Assembly: GCA_023091665.1 (NCBI GenBank) | Contig: JALJCQ010000022.1 | Coordinates: 1,240,001-1,304,000, forward strand | Reading direction: 5' to 3' | Length of the DNA: 64,000 nt | From: Pythium myriotylum | Taxonomy: Eukaryota; Oomycota; Peronosporomycetes; Pythiales; Pythiaceae | Part shown: positions 55,539 through 64,000 of the stretch, one piece after another | Layout: every line of letters starts with the position of its first letter | How positions within the stretch are numbered: the first letter of the stretch is position 1 | Notes under the pieces: generated by a model | Told to the model about the DNA's origin: nothing | The model's input: only the letters and a program-made list of their open reading frames with translations | The model's database searches: none | Translations under genes and position numbers: made by a program

Positions 55539-56005
55539 GCTCACGTCGTCGCGGTCGACTGGCTGCGTCCGACTGACTCGGAATAATCGAGTGTGCTAGT
55601 CCGCAATTGCGCCATCTCCCTTTTTCTTTCTTCTCTGTTTGGTCAAGATCTTCCTCCCCTCCCTTCTCATGGGTTCATAATGAACCAATGAATTGGTTGG
55701 CCTTCCAGTCGAGCTGGATTCCCAGATGCGAGAAGGATCGTCTAGTTGAACCAGCGACCTCACGCGGGACGAGAAGCCGCGGCCGCCCAATGGGAACCGC
55801 CCACTTCTGGGTGGCGAGCGCCTGTTTTGAACCTACAGCGTCACCATCCAGAATATTTCTGGCGACCCGTCCGCCTCAAGCGAGATGAGCACATCACAGT
55901 GGAAAGCCCGTGCAGTGAACCGAAGTGCTCTCTTTTTTCGAACTCGAGATCTCATTTGAGGGTTGCACTTGGCTTGCATCTCATCTCGTGAGACGGTTGA
56001 CTGCC
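55539..56005. other. Intergenic, no gene seen
   Basis: About 467 bp with short ORFs only. If the gene at 54948 has a missing first exon, it would be here; I could not identify one. Confidence 0.45.
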
Positions 56006-57562
56006 TCACAGAACGACTGGAATGGCGTGCCACAAGGTGTGGAGCTCGTACAACACTTGAGCCGACGTTGGACGCTCGTCCGGATCTCGCAGCAGGCATC
56101 GCTGAGCGAGCTCCACGACTACGGGATCTGCAGCCTCGGAAAAGCGAGCGACCAGTCGGCCTTGTGCCACGCGCTGCAGCACGGCCATCTCGGGCATCAT
56201 CCGCTCGGAGTTGGTCTCTTTCGCGTGCGAGTACGGCAGCTCATGGGTGTCGAGCTCCGAGAGCACGACGCCAAACGAAAACACGTCGGCCTTCTCATTA
56301 TATCGCTCGCCCATCATGACCTCGGGCGACATCCACAGCGACGAGCCGACACCTGCAGTCATGGTCAAGTCTTGCCGCTCGCACGAGACGCCGAAGTCGA
56401 TCAATTTCGCGTCGCCTTGCTCGGTTAGAAGAATATTCCGCGACTTGAGATCGCGATGCACGACCACGGGCTGCAAGCTGTGGAGATAGGTCAGTGCATG
56501 GGCCACGTGGACGGCGATCTGGAGCTTCTCGCGGTCGTATCCGTTTGCGTGGCCGTTGTTGGTGTACTCGTTCAGTAGACTCCTCAAGTCTCCACCAGCT
56601 AGAAACTCGGTGACCAAGCTGACATCGGACAGCGATCCCCAGGCGACCCCGATGAACCTCGCGATGTGTGGGTGGTCGAGCGAGGCCGTGAGCTTGACCT
56701 CCTCGAAGAAGCTGCGGATGTTGTTCATCTCCTTGCGTCGCACCGCCAGTAGTCGCTTGACAGCGACCACTTCTCCTTTGTACGTGCCCTGCAATACCTC
56801 GCCGAAGCCGCCCTGGCTGATCACGCGATGGATCGAAATACTCTCGAACGGGATGCGCACGGCTTTGATCTCCGGGTCGCTCCACGGGCCGTTTTCCTGT
56901 GACACCGAGCCGCGGATGCGCGCGAAAGAAAGCGCGGGCGTCTTCATCATCGCGATCTCGGGCTGCGCGGCTCTTCTCTTCCTCTTGGTGAGAACCAACC
57001 AACTCAACCCGAAGAGCAGCAACGTCAGCACCATCCCGCCGACTGCTGCAAGCAGTAGCGGCAGTGTGGCGGTCTTGAACGAGTCGTCGTCGCCCGACGT
57101 GGCCGACGACGATCCACTCGGGCACACGAGCTTTTGCAAGTACTCAAACGTCGAGCTCGTAAGTGAGACCGTCGCGTTGTTCGTGACGTTGCAGCCCAGG
57201 ACCGCGTCCTTGTCGGTCGCTCTGGCCTGCGAAAGCAGCTCGACGCATAGCGGCACGCTGCAGACGTACGTGCGTTGCGCGCCCGAGTTGGGCAGCGCCA
57301 CGAGGTCGAGCGAGCGCAGTCCCGAGAGGTCGAGACACTTGAGCGCCGCGCTCGTGAGGCGCTCGTACTTGTCCGTGACGCAGCCGCCGGCCGCCGAGAG
57401 CAGCGAGCGCATGGAGCCGGGTGCGCGAGTGTCCTCTGGCCGGTGGATCCAGTCTCCCGTGGCGCTCGCTGACTCTCCTCGCGAGGCACCCGACTCGATT
57501 ATCCCACGTGTGCGCAACGTGTCTACGAGAACCATGATCATCAACTTTATCATATTATCCAA
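56006..57562 (-). CDS. Elicitin-like TKL receptor kinase (divergent ectodomain)
   Basis: A 518-residue protein. The N-terminus (MIKLMIMVLVDTLRTRG) could act as a weak signal peptide if 57562 or the ATG three codons later is used. The ectodomain has six Cys in the elicitin order (GGC, LKC, YVC-x4-C, LGC, LVC), but C4-x17-C5 is longer than usual. TM span (LPLLLAAVGGMVLTLLLFGLSWLVL), KRKRR stop-transfer, kinase from about residue 255: SQGGFGEV, VAVK, HRDLKSRN, DFG, WMSPE (Ser for Ala in APE), DVFSFG. Catalytic residues intact. It is the most divergent elicitin-type receptor in the window. Confidence 0.82.
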   Translation of the reverse strand: MDNMIKLMIMVLVDTLRTRGIIESGASRGESASATGDWIHRPEDTRAPGSMRSLLSAAGGCVTDKYERLTSAALKCLDLSGLRSLDLVALPNSGAQRTYVCSVPLCVELLSQARATDKDAVLGCNVTNNATVSLTSSTFEYLQKLVCPSGSSSATSGDDDSFKTATLPLLLAAVGGMVLTLLLFGLSWLVLTKRKRRAAQPEIAMMKTPALSFARIRGSVSQENGPWSDPEIKAVRIPFESISIHRVISQGGFGEVLQGTYKGEVVAVKRLLAVRRKEMNNIRSFFEEVKLTASLDHPHIARFIGVAWGSLSDVSLVTEFLAGGDLRSLLNEYTNNGHANGYDREKLQIAVHVAHALTYLHSLQPVVVHRDLKSRNILLTEQGDAKLIDFGVSCERQDLTMTAGVGSSLWMSPEVMMGERYNEKADVFSFGVVLSELDTHELPYSHAKETNSERMMPEMAVLQRVAQGRLVARFSEAADPVVVELAQRCLLRDPDERPTSAQVLYELHTLWHAIPVVL

Positions 57563-57861
57563 TTTCAGGATTCATACACACGATGTACAATATAATAAAG
57601 GCATTAGTTTGTGAACAATATGTGTTATCAAGAGTAGTGACCATCATTACGGGTGTGTTCAGCACTATCCCCGAGAGCCACGAGAGAAATTTTTCCTGTT
57701 TCGCAGTGGCTCTTTGCTGCGCTCAAGTAATGCAGCACGCTTTTACGCTGCTTTGCAAGCTCGGCCGGTACTTCTTGGCGATCTCATCGGGGAGAAAGTT
57801 GTAGTTTGGTCGCGGACTCATCGGTTCCTCCGGTTAAAATATTTTCACGATTACAATTCGT
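57563..57861. other. Intergenic, no gene seen
   Basis: About 300 bp with no ORF of note; upstream of the receptor kinase at 56006 and downstream of the kinase-less gene at 57862. Confidence 0.5.
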
Positions 57862-58701
57862 CTACAGACAGATTTGGCCCTGGCTGTTGAGCTTGGCCCA
57901 CATGGGCCGAGGCGAGAAGTGGTCGTAGCTGTCTCGTGGTGTCGTGGGCGGTGCGAGTTGCGTGGAGGCGAACACGGCCACGGAGTCTCGCTGCTCAGGC
58001 TGCTGCTCTCGATTCCGCTTCTGGTCGAAGTAAAAGGCGATGAAGCCGACGATCGCGACGATCGCGACGCCACAAGCGATCACGACGAGCAAAAGGTTCA
58101 CATCCAGGCGTTCATGGTGGGCAGTCGAGGATCCAGTGTTTGCTGTGGGCGAAGGAAGAACGATCGCGGCTTTTGCAGCGGACGGACTTGATGTCAGTAG
58201 AAGCGAGGTCGGCGAGGTCGGTGCGGGTGCCGATGTTGATACAGATGGCAATGGTGGAGGTGAAGCCGTTGAGGGATTCTCGCTGCTTTCAGCATCAGAC
58301 GCTACTATTAGTGAGCCGTCTGAGCTGCCGTCTGTCGAAGGCGCTGGTGGTAATAGTGTGGAGGGCGAGGACTTGGGAGCGACAGTTGAAGGACTCGGAG
58401 TTTTCGACGATGGAGTGGGTATTGAATCTTCAGCACATTCTACCGAGATCGGGTTGATGATATCTCTGTACAGTCGAACACCTTCGGCTGCGGAAACAAC
58501 GCACTCATTTGGCACAGCCTTCTTGAGCGACTTGAGGAACGCGTCGCAGTTCGCACTCGCACAGAACTCGGCGACCACCTTGGTCGAGGGCTTGGCAGTC
58601 GCATTGGTAAACGAATACGCGGTCTCCTTCGTACATTTGACACCCAGTGTCCCCCGGGCCGTCGTGGTTAGAGTGTCTCCGCATTCTGATAGTGTCCCCA
58701 T
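57862..58701 (-). CDS. Elicitin-domain single-pass membrane protein without kinase
   Basis: A 279-residue protein from MGTLSECGDTL. Cysteines 7, 24, 48, 53, 68 and about 92 give C2-x23-C3-x4-C4-x14-C5, canonical elicitin spacing. A ~120-residue Ser/Thr/Pro stalk, TM span (LLLVVIACGVAIVAIVGFIAFYF), basic DQKRNRE and a ~45-residue tail without kinase. The frame is open upstream to 58932, but that part contains no signal peptide. It follows the receptor kinase at 58925-60580 on the same strand, repeating the kinase plus kinase-less pairing seen elsewhere. Confidence 0.8.
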   Translation of the reverse strand: MGTLSECGDTLTTTARGTLGVKCTKETAYSFTNATAKPSTKVVAEFCASANCDAFLKSLKKAVPNECVVSAAEGVRLYRDIINPISVECAEDSIPTPSSKTPSPSTVAPKSSPSTLLPPAPSTDGSSDGSLIVASDAESSENPSTASPPPLPSVSTSAPAPTSPTSLLLTSSPSAAKAAIVLPSPTANTGSSTAHHERLDVNLLLVVIACGVAIVAIVGFIAFYFDQKRNREQQPEQRDSVAVFASTQLAPPTTPRDSYDHFSPRPMWAKLNSQGQICL

Positions 58702-58924
58702 CGCGCAAAATGGAGAATGCTGGTTGGAGGATCTTTTCACACCTGAACCCAGGCCGCTAATGGATACAGGGGGCAGTTGGATCACATCCAAAGTGTGTGG
58801 CTTCACAAACGTCGAGCCAATCGTTGCGCCTGACGTTGGCCCACGGGCTAAATCTCCACATATCGCAAAGATCTCCCCTCTTGAGGTTCTCTCTCGTGTC
58901 GATTCATTAAATACTTTGCAATAA

Positions 58925-60580
58925 CTAGACAAATGCCACGTAACTGCCCATTACCTGGTTCACGCGCTGCATCAATTCGGCGGCCGTCGGTCGCTCACGT
59001 GGCTCTAGCGCCACGCATTCTCGCCCAAGGGCCACCATGTCAGCGTCCGCGCCGTCGGTGAAAGCCACGCTGAGCTTTCCTAATGCCACGAGGCGCAGGA
59101 TCGCTGGTAGAGGAAGTCGTCGGCCGTCGGGCTGTGGCTGCAACATGTCAGCGTACGGTAATCGGTGGGTGTCGATCTCCGACAACATCACGCCAAAAGA
59201 AAAGACATCGGCTTTCTCGTCGTATCGTTCCCCAATCATCACTTCCGGTGCCATCCACAGTGATGTACCGACTTCGGCGGTCATCGTGTTGTTGCTGCGT
59301 TCTCGAGAGACACCAAAGTCGGTCACGAGTGCATCGAGCTCGCTTGTAAGAAGCACGTTTCGGGACTTGAGGTCGCGATGTAGCACGATGGGGCTCAGTG
59401 AATGGAGGTAGTATAGCGCCTCGGCGACGTGGAGTGCGATCTTGACTTTGTCGAAACTGAACCCGACTAATCGTTTATCCTTCTCGTAGGTCTGCAGCAA
59501 GGTACGGAGATCTCCACCGTTGGCAAATTCCGAGACTACCATCGGATTCTGCTCCACGTCGTCCCATGCAACTCCGACAAGACGCACGATGCGCTCGTGA
59601 TGGAGATATGCCATAAGCTTCGCCTCTCCCAAGAACTGCATAACTTCTTTCGCCATCTGACGGCGCTCTGGGAGCAGTTTCTTAATGGCGACGGGGGTTT
59701 TACCGTCGAACGTGCCTCGGTAAACTTCTCCGTAGCCTCCTTGGCTGATCAGCTTGCCGAGTTTGATCTGTGAAATTGGTATCCGAAGCATAGCGATCGA
59801 CGGGTCTTTAAGCGGGGATTCCACGTTATCAGCAACGAAGCTGCCCGAACCGATCGCTTCGTCGCCGTAAGAGCCAATGCTCGGCTTTGAGCTGTGGGCT
59901 GTCGACGCACGAGACTGCTCCGAGCTCACTTTCGACGATACGGCGACCGCTGTAAAGTCGGTGTAGTCACGGCGCGACTCAAATTCGTCCGTCTCGTTGC
60001 CGGGACTCACAGAAGTGCCATTTGAGCGGTAGCGGCGGCTTTCATCGTACTTGCCAACGGAGCTTGCTCGACCGCGCTTCACGCGCACGGCAATGAACGC
60101 GGCGAGTAATCCGCACACGATCGCTCCGAGTATCATCGCCACGATGGGTCCGATTCCGAGCGCACCGTCAGAGTCCCCCGAGCTTTGCGTCACCGCGCTT
60201 CGTCCGCCGTCATCACTGCGAGACGATGCCGGTCCCGACGTCGTCGTTCTTTCTGCGATGACGGCGCCGTTCGATCCTGTCTCGAATCCGCACGCCGCGT
60301 TGACGGGGTCCAGCACGTCCTTGTACAGGTAGAGCTCGGCTTGCTGCGTCGCGAGCTGACACTCGTTCGGCGCGACGCTCTTGATCGACGCCACGACGCT
60401 GCGGCAGGCCTCGACGCTGCACATGCGCTTGACCTGCTCATCGGTCGGGCGCGCGCTGATGACGAAGAACGAAAAGCTCGAGGCGGCGGCGCAGTCGGTG
60501 GCCGCTTGCTCGCCGAAGGTCACGCGTCCGAGCGCGTCGGCGTCGCAGCGCGCCGCCGCCAACCGCCGCATGCGCCGCAT
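58925..60580 (-). CDS. Elicitin-domain TKL receptor kinase
   Basis: A 551-residue protein from MRRMRRLAAARC (the frame is open to 60721, so the start is uncertain). Cysteines 12, 30, 54, 59, 74 and 97: C2-x23-C3-x4-C4-x14-C5. Short stalk, TM span (ALGIGPIVAMILGAIVCGLLAAFIAV), basic RVKRGR, a ~100-residue Ser-rich linker, then a kinase: SQGGYGEV, VAIKK, HRDLKSRN, DFG, WMAPE, DVFSFG intact. A glycan-like NxS/T set is lacking in the ectodomain. It is the last family member in the window. Confidence 0.86.
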   Translation of the reverse strand: MRRMRRLAAARCDADALGRVTFGEQAATDCAAASSFSFFVISARPTDEQVKRMCSVEACRSVVASIKSVAPNECQLATQQAELYLYKDVLDPVNAACGFETGSNGAVIAERTTTSGPASSRSDDGGRSAVTQSSGDSDGALGIGPIVAMILGAIVCGLLAAFIAVRVKRGRASSVGKYDESRRYRSNGTSVSPGNETDEFESRRDYTDFTAVAVSSKVSSEQSRASTAHSSKPSIGSYGDEAIGSGSFVADNVESPLKDPSIAMLRIPISQIKLGKLISQGGYGEVYRGTFDGKTPVAIKKLLPERRQMAKEVMQFLGEAKLMAYLHHERIVRLVGVAWDDVEQNPMVVSEFANGGDLRTLLQTYEKDKRLVGFSFDKVKIALHVAEALYYLHSLSPIVLHRDLKSRNVLLTSELDALVTDFGVSRERSNNTMTAEVGTSLWMAPEVMIGERYDEKADVFSFGVMLSEIDTHRLPYADMLQPQPDGRRLPLPAILRLVALGKLSVAFTDGADADMVALGRECVALEPRERPTAAELMQRVNQVMGSYVAFV

Positions 60581-62443
60581 TTGGCAACTGCGACCCGAAG
60601 AGCCACTCGCGTGGGGATGGGATGGGAAGGGATGGGGCCCAACGCACGCGAGGATTCGCGCCACGGTCGATGTGACCGGTGTGGAGGAAGTCAGCAGCTG
60701 GACCGGAGCAGCTACTCGCAAAATGAGGTGAGCTTGATCTAATTTGGACTAAATAAAGGTGATATTGATCGTAGAGCCATCAAAATGAGGTAGTTACCTA
60801 CGTTTTTCACTCAGTACCTTTTACCGTGTTTTGGTACGAACTGACTACGTGGTACTGACTCCACGTGACACATGTCGCAGATTTCAACCATGGTGTGGAT
60901 AACTCAACAATCGCGTTCCTGCTCGCTCACCCACGAACAACCGAGGCACCGAACGTCTGCAGATTTGGGAAATCATCGTTTGTGGCTGGCGAGGCTCGCA
61001 GCTATCATTCCTTGCGATCGAGAACCTTTACAGATCACCAAGGAGGACCAAGGAAGACGCTCTGATTACAGGATTCTCGTATGTTGCGCGCGCCTCTACT
61101 CGTGGAACAAGCTCGTTGCATTCTGCAACTGCAATGAAGAGGAGTTCGCTGATGGCGTTTCGTTCCAGAGTTATCGCCGAATTGAAGAGAACCGAATGCA
61201 GCTGGGCATGTCGTAGATTGCGTGGAACGAGTTGTGCGGGGTGCAATCAAAGGCAACTACAGCACGCGACATCGAACGTCTTCAAACCACCTAGTGATAC
61301 CATTGTGAAGCAAATCAGGGAGGTATTTCCAAACGACCCGGACTGTGGGATGATGGACCTGGAGCGGTCTCGAGATCATCGCGAGGTTGACGAGAGATTC
61401 TGCCATCTTGTTGCGCTCGCAAGTGCTTTTTCCATTACTGCAGGCCGAGTACGTCCGTCAGCCAGTCGTATGATGCCCGACGGGAATCGTATTTGGCAGT
61501 CGATGATGGCTGCAGAAACACCCGGATGAGACCGAGATACTCAGCTTGGTTGCTGGCCGTCTCTCGTACGACAGGCTCGTTGGTTCAATGCGGCTGATCG
61601 TTTCCGCTTCCATCTATTGGTCCGCTTCGATGAGAACTGCGCCAGCCCCCTTCTGGCCCCGGGTTGCCTCTCAACCCCCCATCGAAGAAAAGGCGGAAAA
61701 CATTCTGTTGTAAATGCACTCAGCGTTGGAAGTGTTGTGCCAACTCCACAAGACTCGCCACTGCGAGAATTAGCTCTAAGGTTTCTCCTTTTATGATGCG
61801 AAATGCTTTTGCGTCTTGACCATTAGATGTTCCACAAATTGAAATTCGACGTGATGGTGTCAAGAGAATCTTGACATTCGACTTTCTAGACAGGAGCTCG
61901 AAACGAAACAGTCGGTGAGTAGGTGACTTGGGGCGCTATTTACACCCTTTCGGGACCCTAAGCTGTTAACCTTACGGTCATTCTCCAGAACGAGGACCTC
62001 TCATTTGCGCAAGTGCACAGATTCGCCCCAAAGGGGCTAAAATGCAGCCACAGGCTCGTGGATATAATGAAATTGTTGTTTGGCCATGTTGTCGGTGATG
62101 CATCATGACACTCGCCGTCTCGTGGAGAGTTTGCGAGTCAGCTACATTCATTGCGCTCAATAGACTTCACCTTCATCATCATCATCATCAGAGTGTGCGA
62201 GTCTTCCCAAAAACTCGTCAATAAAACGGTACCGAAGATTTGGACGAGGCACATTGAAAACCTCATGCCAAGAGGGAAGGAGCACGAGTCCGAGATCTGA
62301 TGAGGTATCATCGAACCATCAACGAGGATCAGAATGAGTCTTGCACATGTTGAGGCGTCATCAGTCGGATTGTTTGCTCGGAAGCAGTCATTCTCTGAGG
62401 ATGTCACGGAAAAAACCACTAGTCGCTTCGGCAGTGTATGCAT
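60581..62443. other. Long intergenic stretch, no gene recognised
   Basis: About 1.9 kb. Several short ORFs, the longest 137 codons (61116-61529), show no motif. A LINE 3' terminus with a CATCATCAT tail lies at 62150-62191. Confidence 0.45.
62150..62191 (+). repeat. LINE 3'-terminus signature with (CAT)n tail
   Basis: CATTGCGCTCAATAGACTTC followed by ACCTT and five CAT units. It matches the terminus of the LINE fragments at 17731 and 62461, so it is probably the end of a severely 5'-truncated copy. Confidence 0.6.
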
Positions 62444-62460
62444 TCATATAGCTATGGAAA
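62444..62460 (+). repeat. Target-site duplication, left copy
   Basis: TCATATAGCTATGGAAA, repeated exactly at 63611-63627 on the other side of the LINE. Confidence 0.88.
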
Positions 62461-63610
62461 ACAGCCGACGGGGCTGCCCTCACTGTGCCGCCGCTGGGAC
62501 CAGCGGTGGTTCAGTCTATCACATCGTCTGGACCTGCAACGAGGCAGCGCGGCTTTGGGCACGGATCAGAGCTCTCTTCACGCGGCTTGGCTTATGGCGA
62601 CAACACGATCAGGCATCTCAAACTGAATTCCTTACGGCAGTCTTCAGCCTCCGGCTTCCACGAGTACCGCACAAAGTCTGGGAACAACCCTCCCTCAGCA
62701 AGTGTCAACCGCACGACGACGACGACACAAGAGGAGGTCTCTACCCAGCCCTACAAGCGGTCTGGCAGCAGTTGGTCTTGGAGACACTTGTCGTCATCAT
62801 CTCGTGGCGCAATGGAGCCGCCGATCCGCAGCGAGCGTGGACACCCACGACCGCCAACGCAATCCACAGTGCCAGGTGCCAACAAGTCCTTGAGACCCTC
62901 TCCTTCAAGTTCGCCAGACGCACGGATCTTCCCCCCTACGCGAGCAACTTAGTTGATGAGGTCCGAGGTCTTCTCCGAGGTCCTCCCGATCAACCAGCTC
63001 TCCCACCTCTACCCAACGCACCAACCCGACTCCTCTTCTTTGCCCGAGACAACCCGGGACCCGGCGGAGCAGGGTCGGTCGTGATCAACCTTGACCGGAC
63101 GAAGAACACCCCAACAGTCCTATGGAGTGCGGCGACGCGCCTCTCAGCGGCTTCAACAACGAACACCTGTGCAGAATACACCGGCCTGATCACCGGGCTC
63201 CAAGCCGCTAAAGAGAACCACTGGACTGGTCTTTCCATTATCGGCGCCAGTGAACTGATTCTACGGCAACTACGTGACCATCGTACGCCCAAGAACCCCA
63301 CCCTTCTTTCCCTGTACCGTCAAGCGCGAACTCTAGCGGATCAGCTCGACGTACGAGAATGGAATCACCACCTTCGAGCGCACAACCGCATGGCAAACTC
63401 GCTCGCCAACCTCGCGGGGGAGGACAACAATACCCACGTCTTCCATCCAACAAGCAGGCCGGGACACACCGACCTGCCCCAGCTCATCGCCTCCGACCTC
63501 CATCCCTGGATTCTCCGCCAGGTTGACCCCTGAACGGCCGACCATAGCACTGCGAGCTGATAGCTATTAGAGTACGTAAATCGAAACTCAATAGACTCCA
63601 CCTTCTCACC
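62461..63610 (+). mobile_element. 5'-truncated LINE with RNase H domain
   Basis: A 1,150-bp insertion bounded by a 17-bp target-site duplication. One ORF (to the stop at 63533) encodes the zinc-binding region after the RT (RGCPHCAAAG...YHIVWTCNEAARLW), a spacer and an RNase H domain (FARDNPGPGGAGSVV, TNTCAEYTGLITGLQAA, IIGASELILRQL, RAHNRMANSLANLA). The usual GDS and AD..AN acidic residues are GAS and AN here, so RNase H is probably inactive. The RT and all 5' parts are missing. The 3' UTR ends CTCAATAGACTCCACCTTCTCACC directly before the duplication. Confidence 0.88.
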
Positions 63611-63627
63611 TCATATAGCTATGGAAA
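63611..63627 (+). repeat. Target-site duplication, right copy
   Basis: TCATATAGCTATGGAAA, identical to 62444-62460. Confidence 0.88.
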
Positions 63628-63798
63628 GGGGACAATCTGATAGCTTCCGAAACACGATGCACTAAATGTAGTTCGAATCTAATTTCAGAGGTCTCAGCAA
63701 ACGTTTGCACCTGTTTGCAATCGTGAACGTCACCATTCCAGTCCTCACATCGCTCCACCGACGCACTTGTCGATTCACCTCAAAGCTCAGACAAGACC

Positions 63799-64000
63799 AT
63801 GACGACCAACTGCTGCAGTCCCAAGTCCGCGACCGAGCCCACTACGACTCGCTTACCCACCAACGTCCACCCACTCAAGGTGACTGAGTCTCCAGTCGAG
63901 ACTGTCTTTCTCACTCTCCGTCTACTCCATCCCACTGATGCACTCCTTGCTCTTTCTAGTACTGGATCGACTACGATGTCATCGACCTCATGAACTTCCG
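63799..64000 (+). CDS. Start of an unidentified gene with one intron, cut by the right edge
   Basis: Exon 1 (63799-63879) encodes MTTNCCSPKSATEPTTTRLP and seven more residues; an 80-bp GT-AG intron (63880-63959, donor GTGACT after AAG, acceptor TGCTCTTTCTAG with a strong pyrimidine tract) is followed by YWIDYDVIDLMNF in phase 0 to the end of the window. The unspliced frame ends at 63993. A GATTCACCTC element lies ~25 bp upstream. Too little is visible to name the product; the Cys pair near the N-terminus could be a lipidation site. Confidence 0.5.

Noticed and set aside
61116..61529. 137-codon plus-strand ORF
   Set aside because: No motif, several overlapping ORFs in other frames; most likely chance.
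1..64000. tRNA or rRNA genes
   Set aside because: I found no cloverleaf with conserved A/B boxes or rRNA core sequence by eye; a tRNAscan run would be decisive.

Overview
The window looks like oomycete (Stramenopiles) nuclear DNA. The main evidence is a series of proteins carrying an elicitin-type six-cysteine domain, a fold known essentially only from oomycetes. Supporting signs are tyrosine-kinase-like (TKL) receptor kinases, compact genes with few and very short GT-AG introns (65, 66 and 80 bp), oomycete-style TCATTY initiators just upstream of several start codons, and DIRS, chromodomain Ty3 and non-LTR retroelements. I cannot name the genus.

Layout. 1-7.2 kb: a cytochrome P450 cut by the left edge, then MYND zinc-finger genes (one full on +, one full on -, one lacking its finger) and a small putatively myristoylated protein of unknown function. 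7.5-10.5 kb: a kinase-less elicitin-domain membrane protein followed by an elicitin-TM-kinase receptor, with four palindromes at an exact 24-bp period between them. 10.5-17 kb: a C2H2 gene interrupted by a stop codon, a small orphan gene, and an inverted near-identical second copy of the MYND gene plus a decayed piece of the P450; then a frameshifted second copy of the unknown protein. 17-19 kb: LINE debris and several long hairpins. 19-34 kb: a dense cluster of elicitin-domain receptors (five with TKL kinase, three without, one remnant), with a purple acid phosphatase inside it. 34.5-42 kb: a Ty3-type element (5' LTR, PBS, gag, -1 frameshift site, pol, chromodomain) inserted into a pseudokinase gene; it lacks a 3' LTR and carries a 446-codon antisense ORF over its 3' end. 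42.5-48.7 kb: a DIRS-type tyrosine-recombinase retrotransposon inserted into the third PAN/Apple domain of a secreted protein. 49-64 kb: a subtilisin-like protease, a TM pseudokinase behind a degenerate LRR region, a third block of elicitin-type receptors, a 5'-truncated LINE with a 17-bp target-site duplication, and the start of a gene cut by the right edge.

How it fits together. The unifying theme is a family whose ectodomain has the elicitin cysteine spacing (usually C2-x23-C3-x4-C4-x14-C5), followed by a Ser/Thr/Pro-rich stalk, one membrane span and, in about half the members, a TKL kinase with intact catalytic residues. Nearly every kinase-bearing gene has a kinase-less relative next door. 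Since classical elicitins bind sterols and fatty acids, I infer a lipid- or sterol-sensing receptor system with co-receptors or decoys. Two tandem receptors share an identical 971-bp kinase segment but have divergent ectodomains, as expected if signalling domains are homogenised while ligand-binding domains diversify. Mobile elements have broken at least two genes here, and three further genes are disrupted by small indels, nonsense or truncation.
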